Assembly: GCA_946221065.1 (NCBI GenBank)
Contig: CAMIIO010000006.1
Span: 105,428-169,427 of the forward strand
DNA: 64,000 bases
Reading direction: 5' to 3'
Source: an uncultured Rothia sp.
GTDB lineage: Bacteria; Actinomycetota; Actinomycetes; Actinomycetales; Micrococcaceae
Every line of letters starts with the position of its first letter. Within the stretch, counting starts at the first letter, position 1. Positions 1 to 8,147 of the stretch are shown here, piece by piece. The notes under the pieces are model-generated. The model searched no databases. It saw only the letters and a list, made by a program, of their open reading frames with translations, and was not told the origin of the DNA. The translations under genes were made by a program, and so were the position numbers.

Positions 1-40
1 CCCGGCATACGGCGAGGCAGAAGTCACCTACGGGAAATAG
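1..40 (+). CDS. 3' end of an upstream gene (partial)
   Basis: The first bases form an open frame (codons starting at base 2) ending PAYGEAEVTYGK and a TAG stop at 38-40. It stops 36 bases before the next gene on the same strand, so it could be the tail of an upstream gene cut by the window edge. Twelve residues are too few to identify a family. Confidence 0.35.
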   Translation, partial: PAYGEAEVTYGK

Positions 41-76
41 CTCGCTCTCACCGACGTCGTTGAAAGGACAATACCC

Positions 77-1339
77 GTGGTAAAAATTCAAGAACTCATC
101 GCCGACGCGAACCCCGCCGAGGCTCGTATTATGCGGCACTTTGCGGATCGTGCGGGCGGGTTCCGGCCCTCCGCCGTGCGTGATGTGTTTGAGGTTGCCA
201 TGCGCCCCGGCATTATTTCGTTGGCGGGTGGTAACCCGGATTTGGATCTGCTCCCGCTTGATGAGCTGGGCAAGATGGCGGCAAAGATTATTGCCGAAGA
301 GGGGCTGGAAGTACTGCAATACGGCTCTGGCGCGGGCCTGGAACAGCTTGCGGAATTGGTGTGCGAGTTCATGGCATCGGAAGGATCTTCACCCACGGTG
401 GAGGAAATCCAGATGACGGCAGGCTCGCAGATGGGCCTGGATCTAGCAACCAAACTCTTTGTAAACCCCGGCGACGTGATTCTTGCAGAAGGCCCCACGT
501 ACACCGGTGCGTTGGGCACTTTTGAGGGTTATCAGGCGGATGTTCGCCAGGTGCTGATTGACCAGGATGGTTTGCGTCCTGACGCCGTGCGCGAGGCAGT
601 AGAGGCAATTCGTGCCGAGGGTAAAGAGGTGAAGTTCCTCTACACTATTCCGAACTTTCAGAACCCCACCGGCGTTACCCTCGCCGATGATCGCCGACAG
701 GAACTGACCCGTGTTTGCCGCGAGTTGGACGTGCTCATTGTGGAGGATAACCCCTACGGTCAGCTCTCCTTTGATGGCTCCCGGCACCCTTCCCTGCATT
801 CCTTTGACCCCGAGAACGTACTGTATTTGGGTAGCTTCTCCAAGGTGTTCTCGCCGGGCGTGCGCGTGGGATGGATGGTTGCCCCCGAGCGCGTGCGGAA
901 ATTCCTGCAGATTGCCGGGGAAGCGGTAACTATCTGTCCGTCGGTGCTCTCGCAACGCCTGGTGCTGGGGTTCATGGCGGAGGGTATGTGGCAACCACAC
1001 ACCGAACGTACCGCTGCGCTGTATAAGCAGCGGTGTAAGGCAGTCATTGCAGCTTGCGAGAAGTACATGCCGGAAGGTACCACCTGGACGACGCCGGAAG
1101 GCGGGTTCTTCACCTGGCTTACCCTGCCCGAGGGTGGTAAGTACGAGGACGCCGCCGACGCACTCGCCCCTGCCATTGAGAACGGCGTGGTGTTTGTGCC
1201 CGGCTCGGCGTTCTATGAGTCACGCGAGATTGAGGGCAAGCTGGTGAATCCGGGGGCAAACCAGCTACGCATTGCGTTCTCATCGGTAGCACCGGAGAAG
1301 CTAGAAGAGGGCGTGCGCCGCTTGGCGGAAGTGTTGTAG
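77..1339 (+). CDS. PLP-dependent aminotransferase, 2-aminoadipate/aromatic type
   Basis: A cytosolic fold-type I aminotransferase of the LysN/ARO8-like group, which moves amino groups between 2-oxoglutarate and 2-aminoadipate, aromatic or branched amino acids. The 420 residues are full length. The PLP-binding lysine is seen near residue 256 in GSFSKVFSPGVRVGW, preceded by the YTIPNFQNPTG and VEDNPYGQL segments that hold the cofactor. The GTG start at 77 follows a GAAAGGA ribosome site at 62-68. There is no N-terminal GntR-type DNA-binding domain, so this is an enzyme and not a MocR regulator. The exact substrate cannot be read from sequence. It ends at a strong hairpin shared with the convergent gene. 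Confidence 0.9.
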   Translation: MVKIQELIADANPAEARIMRHFADRAGGFRPSAVRDVFEVAMRPGIISLAGGNPDLDLLPLDELGKMAAKIIAEEGLEVLQYGSGAGLEQLAELVCEFMASEGSSPTVEEIQMTAGSQMGLDLATKLFVNPGDVILAEGPTYTGALGTFEGYQADVRQVLIDQDGLRPDAVREAVEAIRAEGKEVKFLYTIPNFQNPTGVTLADDRRQELTRVCRELDVLIVEDNPYGQLSFDGSRHPSLHSFDPENVLYLGSFSKVFSPGVRVGWMVAPERVRKFLQIAGEAVTICPSVLSQRLVLGFMAEGMWQPHTERTAALYKQRCKAVIAACEKYMPEGTTWTTPEGGFFTWLTLPEGGKYEDAADALAPAIENGVVFVPGSAFYESREIEGKLVNPGANQLRIAFSSVAPEKLEEGVRRLAEVL

Positions 1340-1378
1340 CTATTTTTAGTAGAAGCAGAAGAATATTTCACTAAATAT

Positions 1379-1418
1379 GAATGCGTGGGTATCCGCTTAA
1401 GCGAGTACCCACGCATTC
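1379..1418. terminator. Bidirectional hairpin terminator
   Basis: Perfect 13-bp stem (GAATGCGTGGGTA pairing with TACCCACGCATTC) with a 14-nt loop. It lies between the convergent aminotransferase and ketopantoate-reductase-like genes. Confidence 0.8.
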
Positions 1419-1448
1419 ACGAGGTATTTTTCCTATTGACTACTTCCT

Positions 1449-2369
1449 TTAGGCATGTAAAGTATTTTCTTTTGTATGTATGAGTTGAGTAATTAAATTG
1501 CAGTATGGCGTATTAATGCTAGCTTTCTTACTTTTTTCTACCACTGCACCGTTAAGGTAGTTAATCTCTGTCAACCGATGATTTTGTACTAGATCCTGAT
1601 GCATAGATGGGTAATGGTGCGCAGCTTTGACGGAGGTTTCTATCACATATTCACGAATGGTTTCTTCAGAAATATCTACGCCTTCAGATTTGGCTGTTAT
1701 GACAAATTCATGAATAACTTCTTCGACCATCTTCACTCCATCTGCGCTGGAAAATAGTTCGCCCACTGAGCAGTCAAGTAAAGCACATAGTGAATTCATC
1801 GTGCCATTAACACATGCTTTCCTCCAGATAGAAGGCAGAACGTCATCATCATATGTTGCACCCAATTCTGCTTCATTAAGAAGGTCGACAACCTCAATTC
1901 CAGATTTTTTATTCTCAGGATTAATACTCTGTAAATTAACTGTTCCTGTGCCTTGTAAAATTACTTTACCCGGTCCATTAAGGCTGGCTGTCCATACCGT
2001 AACGCCCATCAAAATATTATGGTCAGAAACATACTTGCGCACTACATCTTCATGTCCTAGACCGTTGAGTAGACAAAGAACTTTCGTATCTTTATCAATA
2101 ATCTGTTGGATATTTTGCAACATGCCTTCAAGCTGCATTGCTTTAGTAAAGAGAATAATTACATCTGCTTTTTCGGTAGCTTCTGTGGGTGCCATGATAG
2201 GTAGATGAACGGTATCTTCTATATCGCCAGATATTTGAAGACCGTGCTTCTTGATAGAATCTACATGTTCTTTCCAATTGTCTAACAGAATTACCTTATG
2301 ATTTCTTTTAGAGATTTGATATCCAAATCGGCATCCCATGGCGCCAGCTCCGGCAATATAAATTAACAT
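1449..2369 (-). CDS. Ketopantoate reductase (ApbA/PanE family)
   Basis: A 306-residue NADPH-dependent reductase of the family that converts 2-dehydropantoate to pantoate. The Rossmann nucleotide site is at the N-terminus (IAGAGAMGCRFGY). The C-terminal helical domain has the family lysine segment (WRKACVNGTMNSLCALL) and a late NHRLTEINYLNG segment. The start has a good ribosome site (GGAAGA, six bases upstream). It follows the EIIC gene by 15 bases, so the two are co-transcribed. Pairing with a PTS permease and the AT-rich codon use make a role in a sugar or sugar-acid pathway more likely than housekeeping pantothenate synthesis. That is inference, so no gene symbol is given. Confidence 0.8.
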   Translation of the reverse strand: MLIYIAGAGAMGCRFGYQISKRNHKVILLDNWKEHVDSIKKHGLQISGDIEDTVHLPIMAPTEATEKADVIILFTKAMQLEGMLQNIQQIIDKDTKVLCLLNGLGHEDVVRKYVSDHNILMGVTVWTASLNGPGKVILQGTGTVNLQSINPENKKSGIEVVDLLNEAELGATYDDDVLPSIWRKACVNGTMNSLCALLDCSVGELFSSADGVKMVEEVIHEFVITAKSEGVDISEETIREYVIETSVKAAHHYPSMHQDLVQNHRLTEINYLNGAVVEKSKKASINTPYCNLITQLIHTKENTLHA

Positions 2370-2384
2370 TTAATCTTCCTTTAA

Positions 2385-3443
2385 TTAACTTTTAAAAATA
2401 AAAATATCATCTGAGTATAGTTTGAATATATCTTTACATAATTTATGTGATATATAGGCTATGATGAAGGGAATAATAACCCATGAAAGAATGATTATTA
2501 AAACGTTACTTCCTCCTTCAAGTGAAGCAATAGGCCCAACAGCACCTACGAGTCCAAAACCAGACGATGCAGGAGTTCCAATAAGATTAAACATTGGGAT
2601 GGTCAGTGAAGAAATTATCGCGGTAATTATCATAGGAACTGCCATAATAGGATGTTTGAGGAAATTAGGCATCATCATTTTCATTGCACCTAAGCCAATA
2701 GCAATAGGAACACCTGACTTATTCACTCTTATAGTTGCCCAGACTAGAACAGCTGTTGTGGCTGCGATACCCATTGAGGCTGCTCCTGCTGATAAACCGT
2801 CTAATCCAATGGCAAGACCAATAGCTACAGTAGAAATTGGACTCACAATTAGTAGCGAGAAGGCAATTGCAATGAGCATGCACATAAAAAGTGGTTGAAG
2901 TGTTGTAAATGAATTAATGCCTTGACCAATAAGTGTTGTAACGTATGAAACATATGGTAATAATTTCCACCCAATATATCCCACGCCAGTCCCTATGACT
3001 ATAGGCAGAAGAATAATATTTAGAGAACCAAATTTATTGCCAAACCATTTTACTGCCAATACAGCTAGGCTAGCAGTGATCATCATATTGATGAGATCGC
3101 CAATTCCTTTGAGCTGAAATGTGCCAGTAGCTACCCCATCCTTTATCGTCTCTGTATAAATCCAAGCGCCAGATCCAATATATGAAGCACCTCCTACTGC
3201 TATCTGCTGCATTGGGGGGAATTTAAATTGTTGACCAATGAGAAATCCTGCCATAATAGGGGTAAAAAATTGGAAAACCTGAACAATGTGCAGAAATTCT
3301 TCAGCTATTTGATAAGCCGTAAACGGCTTTAAAAATGTTGCTAATATTGCATTAGGAATGAGTGCTACAACAATAGCCGTAGCGGTGCCTGCAAGTATTT
3401 TATTTAGAAAAGAAGATACTTCCTCTTTTTTTACTTTTAGCAT
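2385..3443 (-). CDS. PTS transporter subunit IIC (PTS_EIIC_2 type)
   Basis: A 352-residue hydrophobic protein with about ten predicted membrane segments. It resembles the stand-alone EIIC membrane family common in Firmicutes, in which the translocating subunit carries no EIIA or EIIB domain. Recognisable parts are the N-terminal FLNKILAGTATAIVVALIPN, glycine-rich central loops, and the late NLIGTPASSGFGLVGAVGP region typical of the substrate-facing half. No EIIA, EIIB, HPr or regulator gene lies nearby, so its phosphorylation partner, if it needs one, is elsewhere. It is the first gene of a two-gene unit with the downstream reductase. The segment is AT-rich relative to flanking genes, which suggests horizontal acquisition. 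Confidence 0.75.
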   Translation of the reverse strand: MLKVKKEEVSSFLNKILAGTATAIVVALIPNAILATFLKPFTAYQIAEEFLHIVQVFQFFTPIMAGFLIGQQFKFPPMQQIAVGGASYIGSGAWIYTETIKDGVATGTFQLKGIGDLINMMITASLAVLAVKWFGNKFGSLNIILLPIVIGTGVGYIGWKLLPYVSYVTTLIGQGINSFTTLQPLFMCMLIAIAFSLLIVSPISTVAIGLAIGLDGLSAGAASMGIAATTAVLVWATIRVNKSGVPIAIGLGAMKMMMPNFLKHPIMAVPMIITAIISSLTIPMFNLIGTPASSGFGLVGAVGPIASLEGGSNVLIIILSWVIIPFIIAYISHKLCKDIFKLYSDDIFIFKS

Positions 3444-3755
3444 TTTATTACCTTTTTAAGAAAATTATTATAAAAATAATTATGTAATAGTATTTTATAA
3501 ATAGTAAATTCTTTATTTAATCATGAGAATTTCGTATCATTGTGAGAATTTTCCTGCGAACATTTTTATCATACACTTCATTTCCTCTCTGACTAGGGAA
3601 AATGATGAAAATGGGTGCATGAAGGTGTACAAATTAAAAATTTATGATTACGAGTGACGGGTATTCTGTAACTTTAAACACCAAGAATGACTACAAAAAT
3701 ATCATAAATATGGTATAGACATAGAAATAATTTGAAGTAGGTAAATAAAGGTACG

Positions 3756-3837
3756 CTTGACATTATTAATTAGTGTTGTATAAACCTATTTAGAAGTACT
3801 TAAGTATCGTTTTTAGAAATAATTAATAATTGTCAAG
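3756..3837. repeat. Inverted repeat, 17-18 bp arms
   Basis: CTTGACATTATTAATTA at 3756-3772 is matched in reverse complement by TAATTAATAATTGTCAAG at 3820-3837, with one extra A. Each arm contains a TTGACA sequence pointing inward. Confidence 0.7.
3757..3784 (+). promoter_or_regulatory. Sigma-70-type promoter candidate
   Basis: TTGACA at 3757-3762 and TATAAA at 3779-3784 with a 16-bp spacer, reading rightward into the gene-free stretch. The nearest downstream gene starts about 720 bases later, so it would drive a long leader or a non-coding transcript. Confidence 0.4.
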
Positions 3838-4514
3838 ACTGTGTATTGCCTATGAAGATCTATAGGGTAAACTGTGTGATTCCTTGGGGGAGGCGGTCTT
3901 GACTGTCTGATTTATGAAGGAATAAATGAATGAATTTGATGATATTCATAAAAAAGTGATTTAGTTGAAAATTGATATGATTTCAATTTCTCAAAATGCA
4001 GAATATTTTTCTGCATTGTTAATAAAACAGATTTCCATCTACTTTTGTTAAAATTGCACTGTATTGCGTATAGATATGGAAAGGTCTATATAAAATTCTT
4101 GTAAATTTGTAAACTTATATCTTAAGGTAAAGCTTTAAGTGAATATCTTGGCGACACTTTGCAGTGGAATTGAGAGAATCTCATCACCTTATTTGGGCCG
4201 CTGTGGTGCTTGATCCGATATTTCTGTTGTGGTGTCTTTAGGTTGTCTGTTGGTTCTGAATTGGCTGCAGGTGCTTGCGCTTTTTTGGAGTGGCTACTCC
4301 AACGTGCGGGGGAATAAATTCGAGGTAGATGCGGCGACATTTGATGTCTCCGAAGTGTGTACACAAAGATTCTGACAAGCGCTTATATTATAAACATTCG
4401 GTATTTGTCCAGCGAATACCAAGATATGATACTTATATCTGGTCTGTGCCAAAGTTCCCCCTCGTCAGACACATGTCTAGATAGAACAACAACACTGATA
4501 TAAGGAAAATCAAA

Positions 4515-5078
4515 ATGACCGAAAAGACTCCTCAAGATCCCTCTAGCGTTGCTTTGGAATCTACGCGTAAGAAAAAATGGCCGTGGATTGTAGGAGCGCT
4601 TCTTCTGTTACTTCTTATTATTGCGGCGTTAATAGGGCTGATGAATGGGAAGGATGATGAAGAAGCAACGAAACCTGCTGCATCTGTTACTACAACACAT
4701 AGCCCTTCCGCTACTGCTAGTAAGGCAACCACTTCGTCTGAGCCGAAGGAAACTTCTCCTTCAACGTCTCCAGCAGAGAAGAAGGGCAATGAAGATACAC
4801 GTACTGTAGAGCTTCGCGCTACGGCAACAGGTTCGGGGAACCTTCTATATGGTGTAGAAGGAGCTACCAATACTGATAAGTTTGAAAAAGAGTGGACCAA
4901 GACGATAGAAGATGTAAAGAACTCTGAGGCTTATACTCTTACCGTTGCGGGAGATACCGCAGATAAGTCTTCAGAAGTTACGTGTCAGATTCTTGTGGAT
5001 GGCAAAGTAGAGCAAGAAGCTAAAGGATCAGCTGCGGCAGGTGAAGCCACATGCGTGCTTCCAGCTAAATTTCTCTAA
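4515..5078 (+). CDS. MmpS-like membrane-anchored protein
   Basis: 187 residues: a charged cytoplasmic start, one basic-flanked membrane helix at about residues 22-43 (RKKKWPWIVGALLLL), a Thr/Ser/Pro-rich linker to about residue 95, then a small beta domain. The beta domain runs from TVELRATATGSG through SSEVTCQILVDGKVE to GEATCVLPA, with a cysteine pair. That C-terminal pattern resembles mycobacterial MmpS proteins and their wider actinobacterial relatives, small periplasm-facing domains that partner RND transporters. No MmpL gene is nearby, so a partner role is unproven. The helix-plus-linker architecture recurs in the protein at 22223-23158. A ribosome site (AAGGAAAA) precedes the ATG. Confidence 0.65.
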   Translation: MTEKTPQDPSSVALESTRKKKWPWIVGALLLLLLIIAALIGLMNGKDDEEATKPAASVTTTHSPSATASKATTSSEPKETSPSTSPAEKKGNEDTRTVELRATATGSGNLLYGVEGATNTDKFEKEWTKTIEDVKNSEAYTLTVAGDTADKSSEVTCQILVDGKVEQEAKGSAAAGEATCVLPAKFL

Positions 5079-5136
5079 ACATTTTTAAACTATCTAGTGG
5101 CTGGAACGTTCGTTAGTTCCTTGCCGAAAATCATCG

Positions 5137-5165
5137 CGGGGTCGGCTGAGATGCAGCCGACCCCG
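5137..5165. terminator. Hairpin terminator between convergent genes
   Basis: 12-bp GC-rich perfect stem CGGGGTCGGCTG / CAGCCGACCCCG with a 5-nt loop, between the MmpS-like gene and the convergent MerR gene. Confidence 0.75.
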
Positions 5166-5170
5166 TTCGG

Positions 5171-5932
5171 TTACTCCCACGCGGCGTCGTCGGGATCCAT
5201 ACCTTGACGGCGCGCGTTAGCCGCAATGGCGTCGCGGAGCCACCGCGCTAAGCCCGGTTCGCGCTCGTCGTAATGTGCAGTAAACCGTGGGTCTGCAACG
5301 TACCCGCGCGCAATCAGCACCTGCTGGGTGAGTGAGCAGTCAAAATAACGGTTCATGCTTGCTAGGTGTCGTTCCGCAATTGCGTTTGCGGTATCCGAGC
5401 CCGGCTCGACGCCCTCACGCAACGCCTGTGCGGCGTCGGCTTCCAGCTCATCGGTTTCGGCACTGGCTTCTTGCCAGTCGGCATCGGTGAACGCGGCGGT
5501 TCTTTGCGCCGACTGCCGGTATGCTTCGGTTTCGCCGTAGCGCGCCTCCGCCTCGTCGGCGTACTGTGCGTGCGCGGCTTGTGCCTTCTGGGCAGGGGTA
5601 GGGCTCATGGTGTTGACCTCCATCATTCGTTCCACAGAGTCCAGTACGGACTGTAGGTGACTAATTTTCTGTGTAAGGAGGGTGTGCTGCTCGGCAAGGT
5701 GTTGCGCGCTCACACCCTGTTCAAGTAGCGCCCGGATTTTAGTGAGCGGAAATTCCAGGCTCCGGTACACCAGAATCTGGTGCAGTACGTCCACATCGGC
5801 GGCGGAGTAGAGCCGGTAGCCGGTGTGTGTACGTTCGGGGGCGAGTAGCCCCAGCGATTCGTAGTGATGGAGCGTCCGTACGCTCACACCCACCAGTTCT
5901 GCTACTTGACCTACCGTGAGTTTGTGATCCAT
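5171..5932 (-). CDS. MerR-family regulator with TipAS drug-sensing domain
   Basis: A 253-residue protein, the same length as Streptomyces TipAL. Residues 1-75 are a MerR winged helix-turn-helix (TVGQVAELVGVSVRTLHHYE, then LLAPERTHTGYRLY), followed by a coiled-coil dimerisation helix to about 112. A TipAS ligand domain fills about 115-253. In TipAL a cysteine of this domain bonds covalently with thiopeptide antibiotics; here Cys199 (NRYFDCSLTQQ) sits in the corresponding-looking place, which is inference. The upstream promoter has the 19-bp spacer and central dyad of MerR-controlled promoters, so autoregulation is likely. The expected output is induction on binding of thiopeptide-like or other hydrophobic compounds. 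No efflux gene is adjacent. Confidence 0.88.
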   Translation of the reverse strand: MDHKLTVGQVAELVGVSVRTLHHYESLGLLAPERTHTGYRLYSAADVDVLHQILVYRSLEFPLTKIRALLEQGVSAQHLAEQHTLLTQKISHLQSVLDSVERMMEVNTMSPTPAQKAQAAHAQYADEAEARYGETEAYRQSAQRTAAFTDADWQEASAETDELEADAAQALREGVEPGSDTANAIAERHLASMNRYFDCSLTQQVLIARGYVADPRFTAHYDEREPGLARWLRDAIAANARRQGMDPDDAAWE

Positions 5933-5953
5933 AGCTACCTCCTTACGATGTTT

Positions 5954-5984
5954 ACTGTATTCTCTGACGCCGCGTGAGGGTCAA
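5954..5984 (-). promoter_or_regulatory. MerR-type promoter/operator of the TipAL-like gene
   Basis: On the minus strand, TTGACC (5979-5984) and TACAGT (5954-5959) are separated by exactly 19 bp, the overlong spacer typical of MerR-activated promoters. The spacer holds a near-perfect dyad, CTGACGC-C-GCGTGAG (5964-5978). Transcription would start a few bases before the ribosome site AAGGAGG and the ATG at 5932. Confidence 0.7.
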
Positions 5985-6234
5985 GCAGTGTGTACGTGTA
6001 ATATTTCGACGCCCGTGCGGGGGCGGGGTAGGAGGTAAAATCTGAGGTTGTGCGGGCGTGGGGGAGCGTTTGCGCATGTCCGAGGGCTGTATTCGTGTGA
6101 ATATTGTGTATCGACTACCCCGCGATGTTGAAAGAGGCACACCAAAACTGCTGTAACAAACACCGCGTGCCGGCTGAATAAACCTTGGGTACATTACCCT
6201 AAAGCTAGAAACCCCTCATAACCATTGGACCCCC

Positions 6235-7326
6235 ATGTTCAGCATATTCCCCCGCAGGGCGCGAGGTAGCGCCCCGAAATTTTCTGCCCTTAAGACAACT
6301 GCCACGCTGTGTGCCGTGAGTGCGCTTGCTTTGACCGGTTGTTCAAGCAATGACGACGCCGCGCCGGCACCGGCTCCGTCGGTAACGACGATTGTGGTGA
6401 AGCCTTCGCCGGAAGCTACCTCTGCCGCGCCGGAGAGTTCTGCCCCTGCTGTTACGGAGCCGGCTCGTCCGGAGGGCGCCGTGTCTGAGCCGACTGTGAC
6501 GTCGGCGCCGGAGCCTGAAGCCGCAAAGTGCGGGACTGCCAGCGCACCGCAAGCGGCTCAGGAAGGCATGGCACGGCAAAGTGTCGATGTTCAACAGTGG
6601 GGTTATGAACCGGCACCCGACGCCACTCAAACCTACGACCCCTGCGCCACATTCTCTTACATCGTGATGAAAACAGTGGGTGGAAATTCTGCAAGTAGCC
6701 CCAATCTTGTTCTGCTGTATAGTCACGGAAAATACGTGGGAATTCCCACCAGAGCGCGGGCCTTTACCCCAAAAATTACTCAGGATAGTGAAACTCAGCT
6801 GACCATTAACTACCCTTTCGCTAAACCGCATGAGCCCCTGGGTAATGTAACGGGTGTAGCAACTTCCTATGTGTTCTTGGATGAAGCTAGCGGAACTATC
6901 CATAGAGAAGGTACGCTTCCACCGGACAACTATGAAACAGCCCAAGAAGCCGTGGGTGAACTTGACGGCATCGATCCGCGTGCCGGTGGCCCGATTCCTG
7001 CTGATTCGATTGATCTAGCTACCCGAGGATCAAACCCTCAAGATAATCCACCCTGGATTACTACCCCATCCGGAAAAATTACTTGTTCTCTCTACGGTGT
7101 CGCTGATTGTACGGTCAAAGACTATGCAGAGGGTAACTTTTTCGGTAGCAAAAACGGTGAGCCGTTAGACACGCTCCCCATTTTCAATGGTTCTTCGTCA
7201 TCAAGTAAATCTATTCGTTCTATAGACGATATGCGTTCCGCACGGGGAGACTCACTCTACAAAACGATTCAGCTCGAATACGGGCAGATACGGGCAGAGC
7301 GCACACTATGCTTCCCGTGTGTGTAG
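6235..7326 (+). CDS. Secreted lipoprotein, frameshifted near its C-terminus
   Basis: The signal peptide ends in a lipobox (LALTGCSSND, Cys at about 36). An Ala/Pro/Ser/Thr-rich linker runs to about residue 95, followed by a globular region with paired cysteines (KCGTAS, YDPCATF, ITCSLYGVADC). I do not recognise the family. The current frame ends ERTLCFPCV. A 10-bp tandem duplication of TACGGGCAGA at 7279-7298 has shifted the frame. Removing one copy restores a continuation through RVCSLNEKGLTCWDTNTG to FFGD with a stop at 7415-7417, which adds the two cysteines likely needed for the last disulfide. The present product is therefore probably about 30 residues short and altered at its end. Confidence 0.75.
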   Translation: MFSIFPRRARGSAPKFSALKTTATLCAVSALALTGCSSNDDAAPAPAPSVTTIVVKPSPEATSAAPESSAPAVTEPARPEGAVSEPTVTSAPEPEAAKCGTASAPQAAQEGMARQSVDVQQWGYEPAPDATQTYDPCATFSYIVMKTVGGNSASSPNLVLLYSHGKYVGIPTRARAFTPKITQDSETQLTINYPFAKPHEPLGNVTGVATSYVFLDEASGTIHREGTLPPDNYETAQEAVGELDGIDPRAGGPIPADSIDLATRGSNPQDNPPWITTPSGKITCSLYGVADCTVKDYAEGNFFGSKNGEPLDTLPIFNGSSSSSKSIRSIDDMRSARGDSLYKTIQLEYGQIRAERTLCFPCV

Positions 7327-7426
7327 TCTGAATGAAAAGGGACTAACTTGCTGGGACACGAACACCGGCAAGGGCGCCTACGTAACTCGCTATGGTTATG
7401 CATTCTTCGGCGACTAACTTCGCCAG

Positions 7427-7493
7427 CGGTTCTTCCCCACATCCCAAAATTCTTGCGGTATAACCCAAGAATTTGGGATTTTAGCAAGGATTC
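7427..7493. repeat. Dispersed hairpin repeat, copy 1
   Basis: Begins CGGTTCTTCCCCA and contains a near-perfect hairpin, ATCCCAAAATTCTTG / CAAGAATTTGGGAT (7441-7479) with loop CGGTATAACC, followed by TTAGCAAGGATTC. The second copy at 9380-9461 shares the lead sequence, stem and loop. It abuts the 3' end of the antiporter remnant. Confidence 0.75.
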
Positions 7494-7828
7494 AGTTGCG
7501 GGCAACAAATTTTGCTACAGTGCTCGTTGTGAATCCATGGAGCAATACCGAGCCGAGGATTGTGATAACCAGAGTTTGGAAGAGCACCAGTACCTCGTAG
7601 TCGTCCAGCACCGGCAGGGCAAGGAGCGCAAAAACTACGGAGGCAACGCCGCGCTCGATGGTGGGGGAGTCTAGCCTGTCAATGATTGGGGGTGGAGGTT
7701 TGCCAGCCAACGAGTAATCCAGAGGTAACCATGAGCGTGGGAACAGTGATGTACCATTTTTCAAGTCGCTTGGAAAGTAGTGTGCCGCAAAGGATCATGG
7801 CGAAGATAACGGAGAAGGCGAGCGCCAT
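7492..7828 (-). pseudogene. Internally deleted Na+/H+ antiporter remnant
   Basis: Reading the minus strand from an ATG at 7828 (ribosome site AGAGGA) gives a membrane N-terminus, ALAFSVIFAMILCGTLLSKR, continuing to LVGWQTSTPNH and a stop near 7680. A different frame then gives the C-terminal end of the same protein type: IIDRLDSPTIERGVASVVF, then a helix ending TILGSVLLHGFTTSTVAKF. The roughly 400-residue middle of a CPA1-type antiporter is missing. The start and end match the topology of the intact antiporter at 10405-12006. This looks like a one-step internal deletion followed by frame loss. Confidence 0.65.
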
Positions 7829-7901
7829 AGGGGATCCTCTGAGGGTGTTTTAGTATCAATTTTTGTTAAATATAAAAAATAGTTAAAGAGTGTTGTGCAT
7901 C

Positions 7902-8147
7902 CTACTTTTTATTTACAATAATTTTGAGCTTCATGCCTTGTCTCTGGGTGGTAGCTTCGATATCTTCGGACTGATCAAGGATGTTGATAAACGGTGGAGT
8001 TTTTCCTTGGAGGACGTACTCTTTTCCAGCTTCGACTGTAAAATCGGTAGTTTCTTGACATGGGAAAGTGACGGAGTGGTCTTCGAGCCAGATGTCGGAC
8101 TGGTTAAGGTTTTGGATACGCAAAGTGGGCATGGTAAAAATTTTCAC
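7902..8147 (-). CDS. Small hypothetical protein
   Basis: 81 residues from a GTG at 8147; an ATG at 8132 (MPTLRIQNLN) is an equally plausible start, and neither has a good ribosome site. The product looks like a small all-beta protein: LRIQNLNQSDIWLEDHSVTF, a single central cysteine, then KLKIIVNKK at the end. There is no signal peptide or membrane segment. No family recognised. The surroundings (remnant antiporter, repeats) mean it could be a leftover, but its amino-acid mix is protein-like. Confidence 0.4.
   Translation of the reverse strand: MKIFTMPTLRIQNLNQSDIWLEDHSVTFPCQETTDFTVEAGKEYVLQGKTPPFINILDQSEDIEATTQRQGMKLKIIVNKK

Larger units (their letters stand above)
3444..4514. other. AT-rich gene-free stretch
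   Basis: About 1.07 kb with no convincing coding region on either strand; the longest frame (minus strand, 4122-4364) is low-complexity and matches nothing I recognise. Visible structure includes nested inverted repeats near 3570-3635, a promoter-like TTGACA/TATAAA pair flanked by inverted repeats at 3756-3837, a small hairpin (AATGCAG/CTGCATT) near 3998-4020, and GGTATT/AATACC arms around 4400-4420 just upstream of the next gene. It may hold an untranslated RNA, or it may be the eroded edge of a transferred segment. Confidence 0.5.

Noticed and set aside
4122..4364. 80-codon minus-strand frame in the AT-rich gap
   Set aside because: No ribosome site, unusual composition, no recognisable family; another minus-strand frame there (FGDIKCRRIYLEF) is no more convincing.
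7348..7674. 108-codon plus-strand frame
   Set aside because: It overlaps the restored lipoprotein tail, the hairpin repeat and the antiporter remnant, each of which explains the sequence better.
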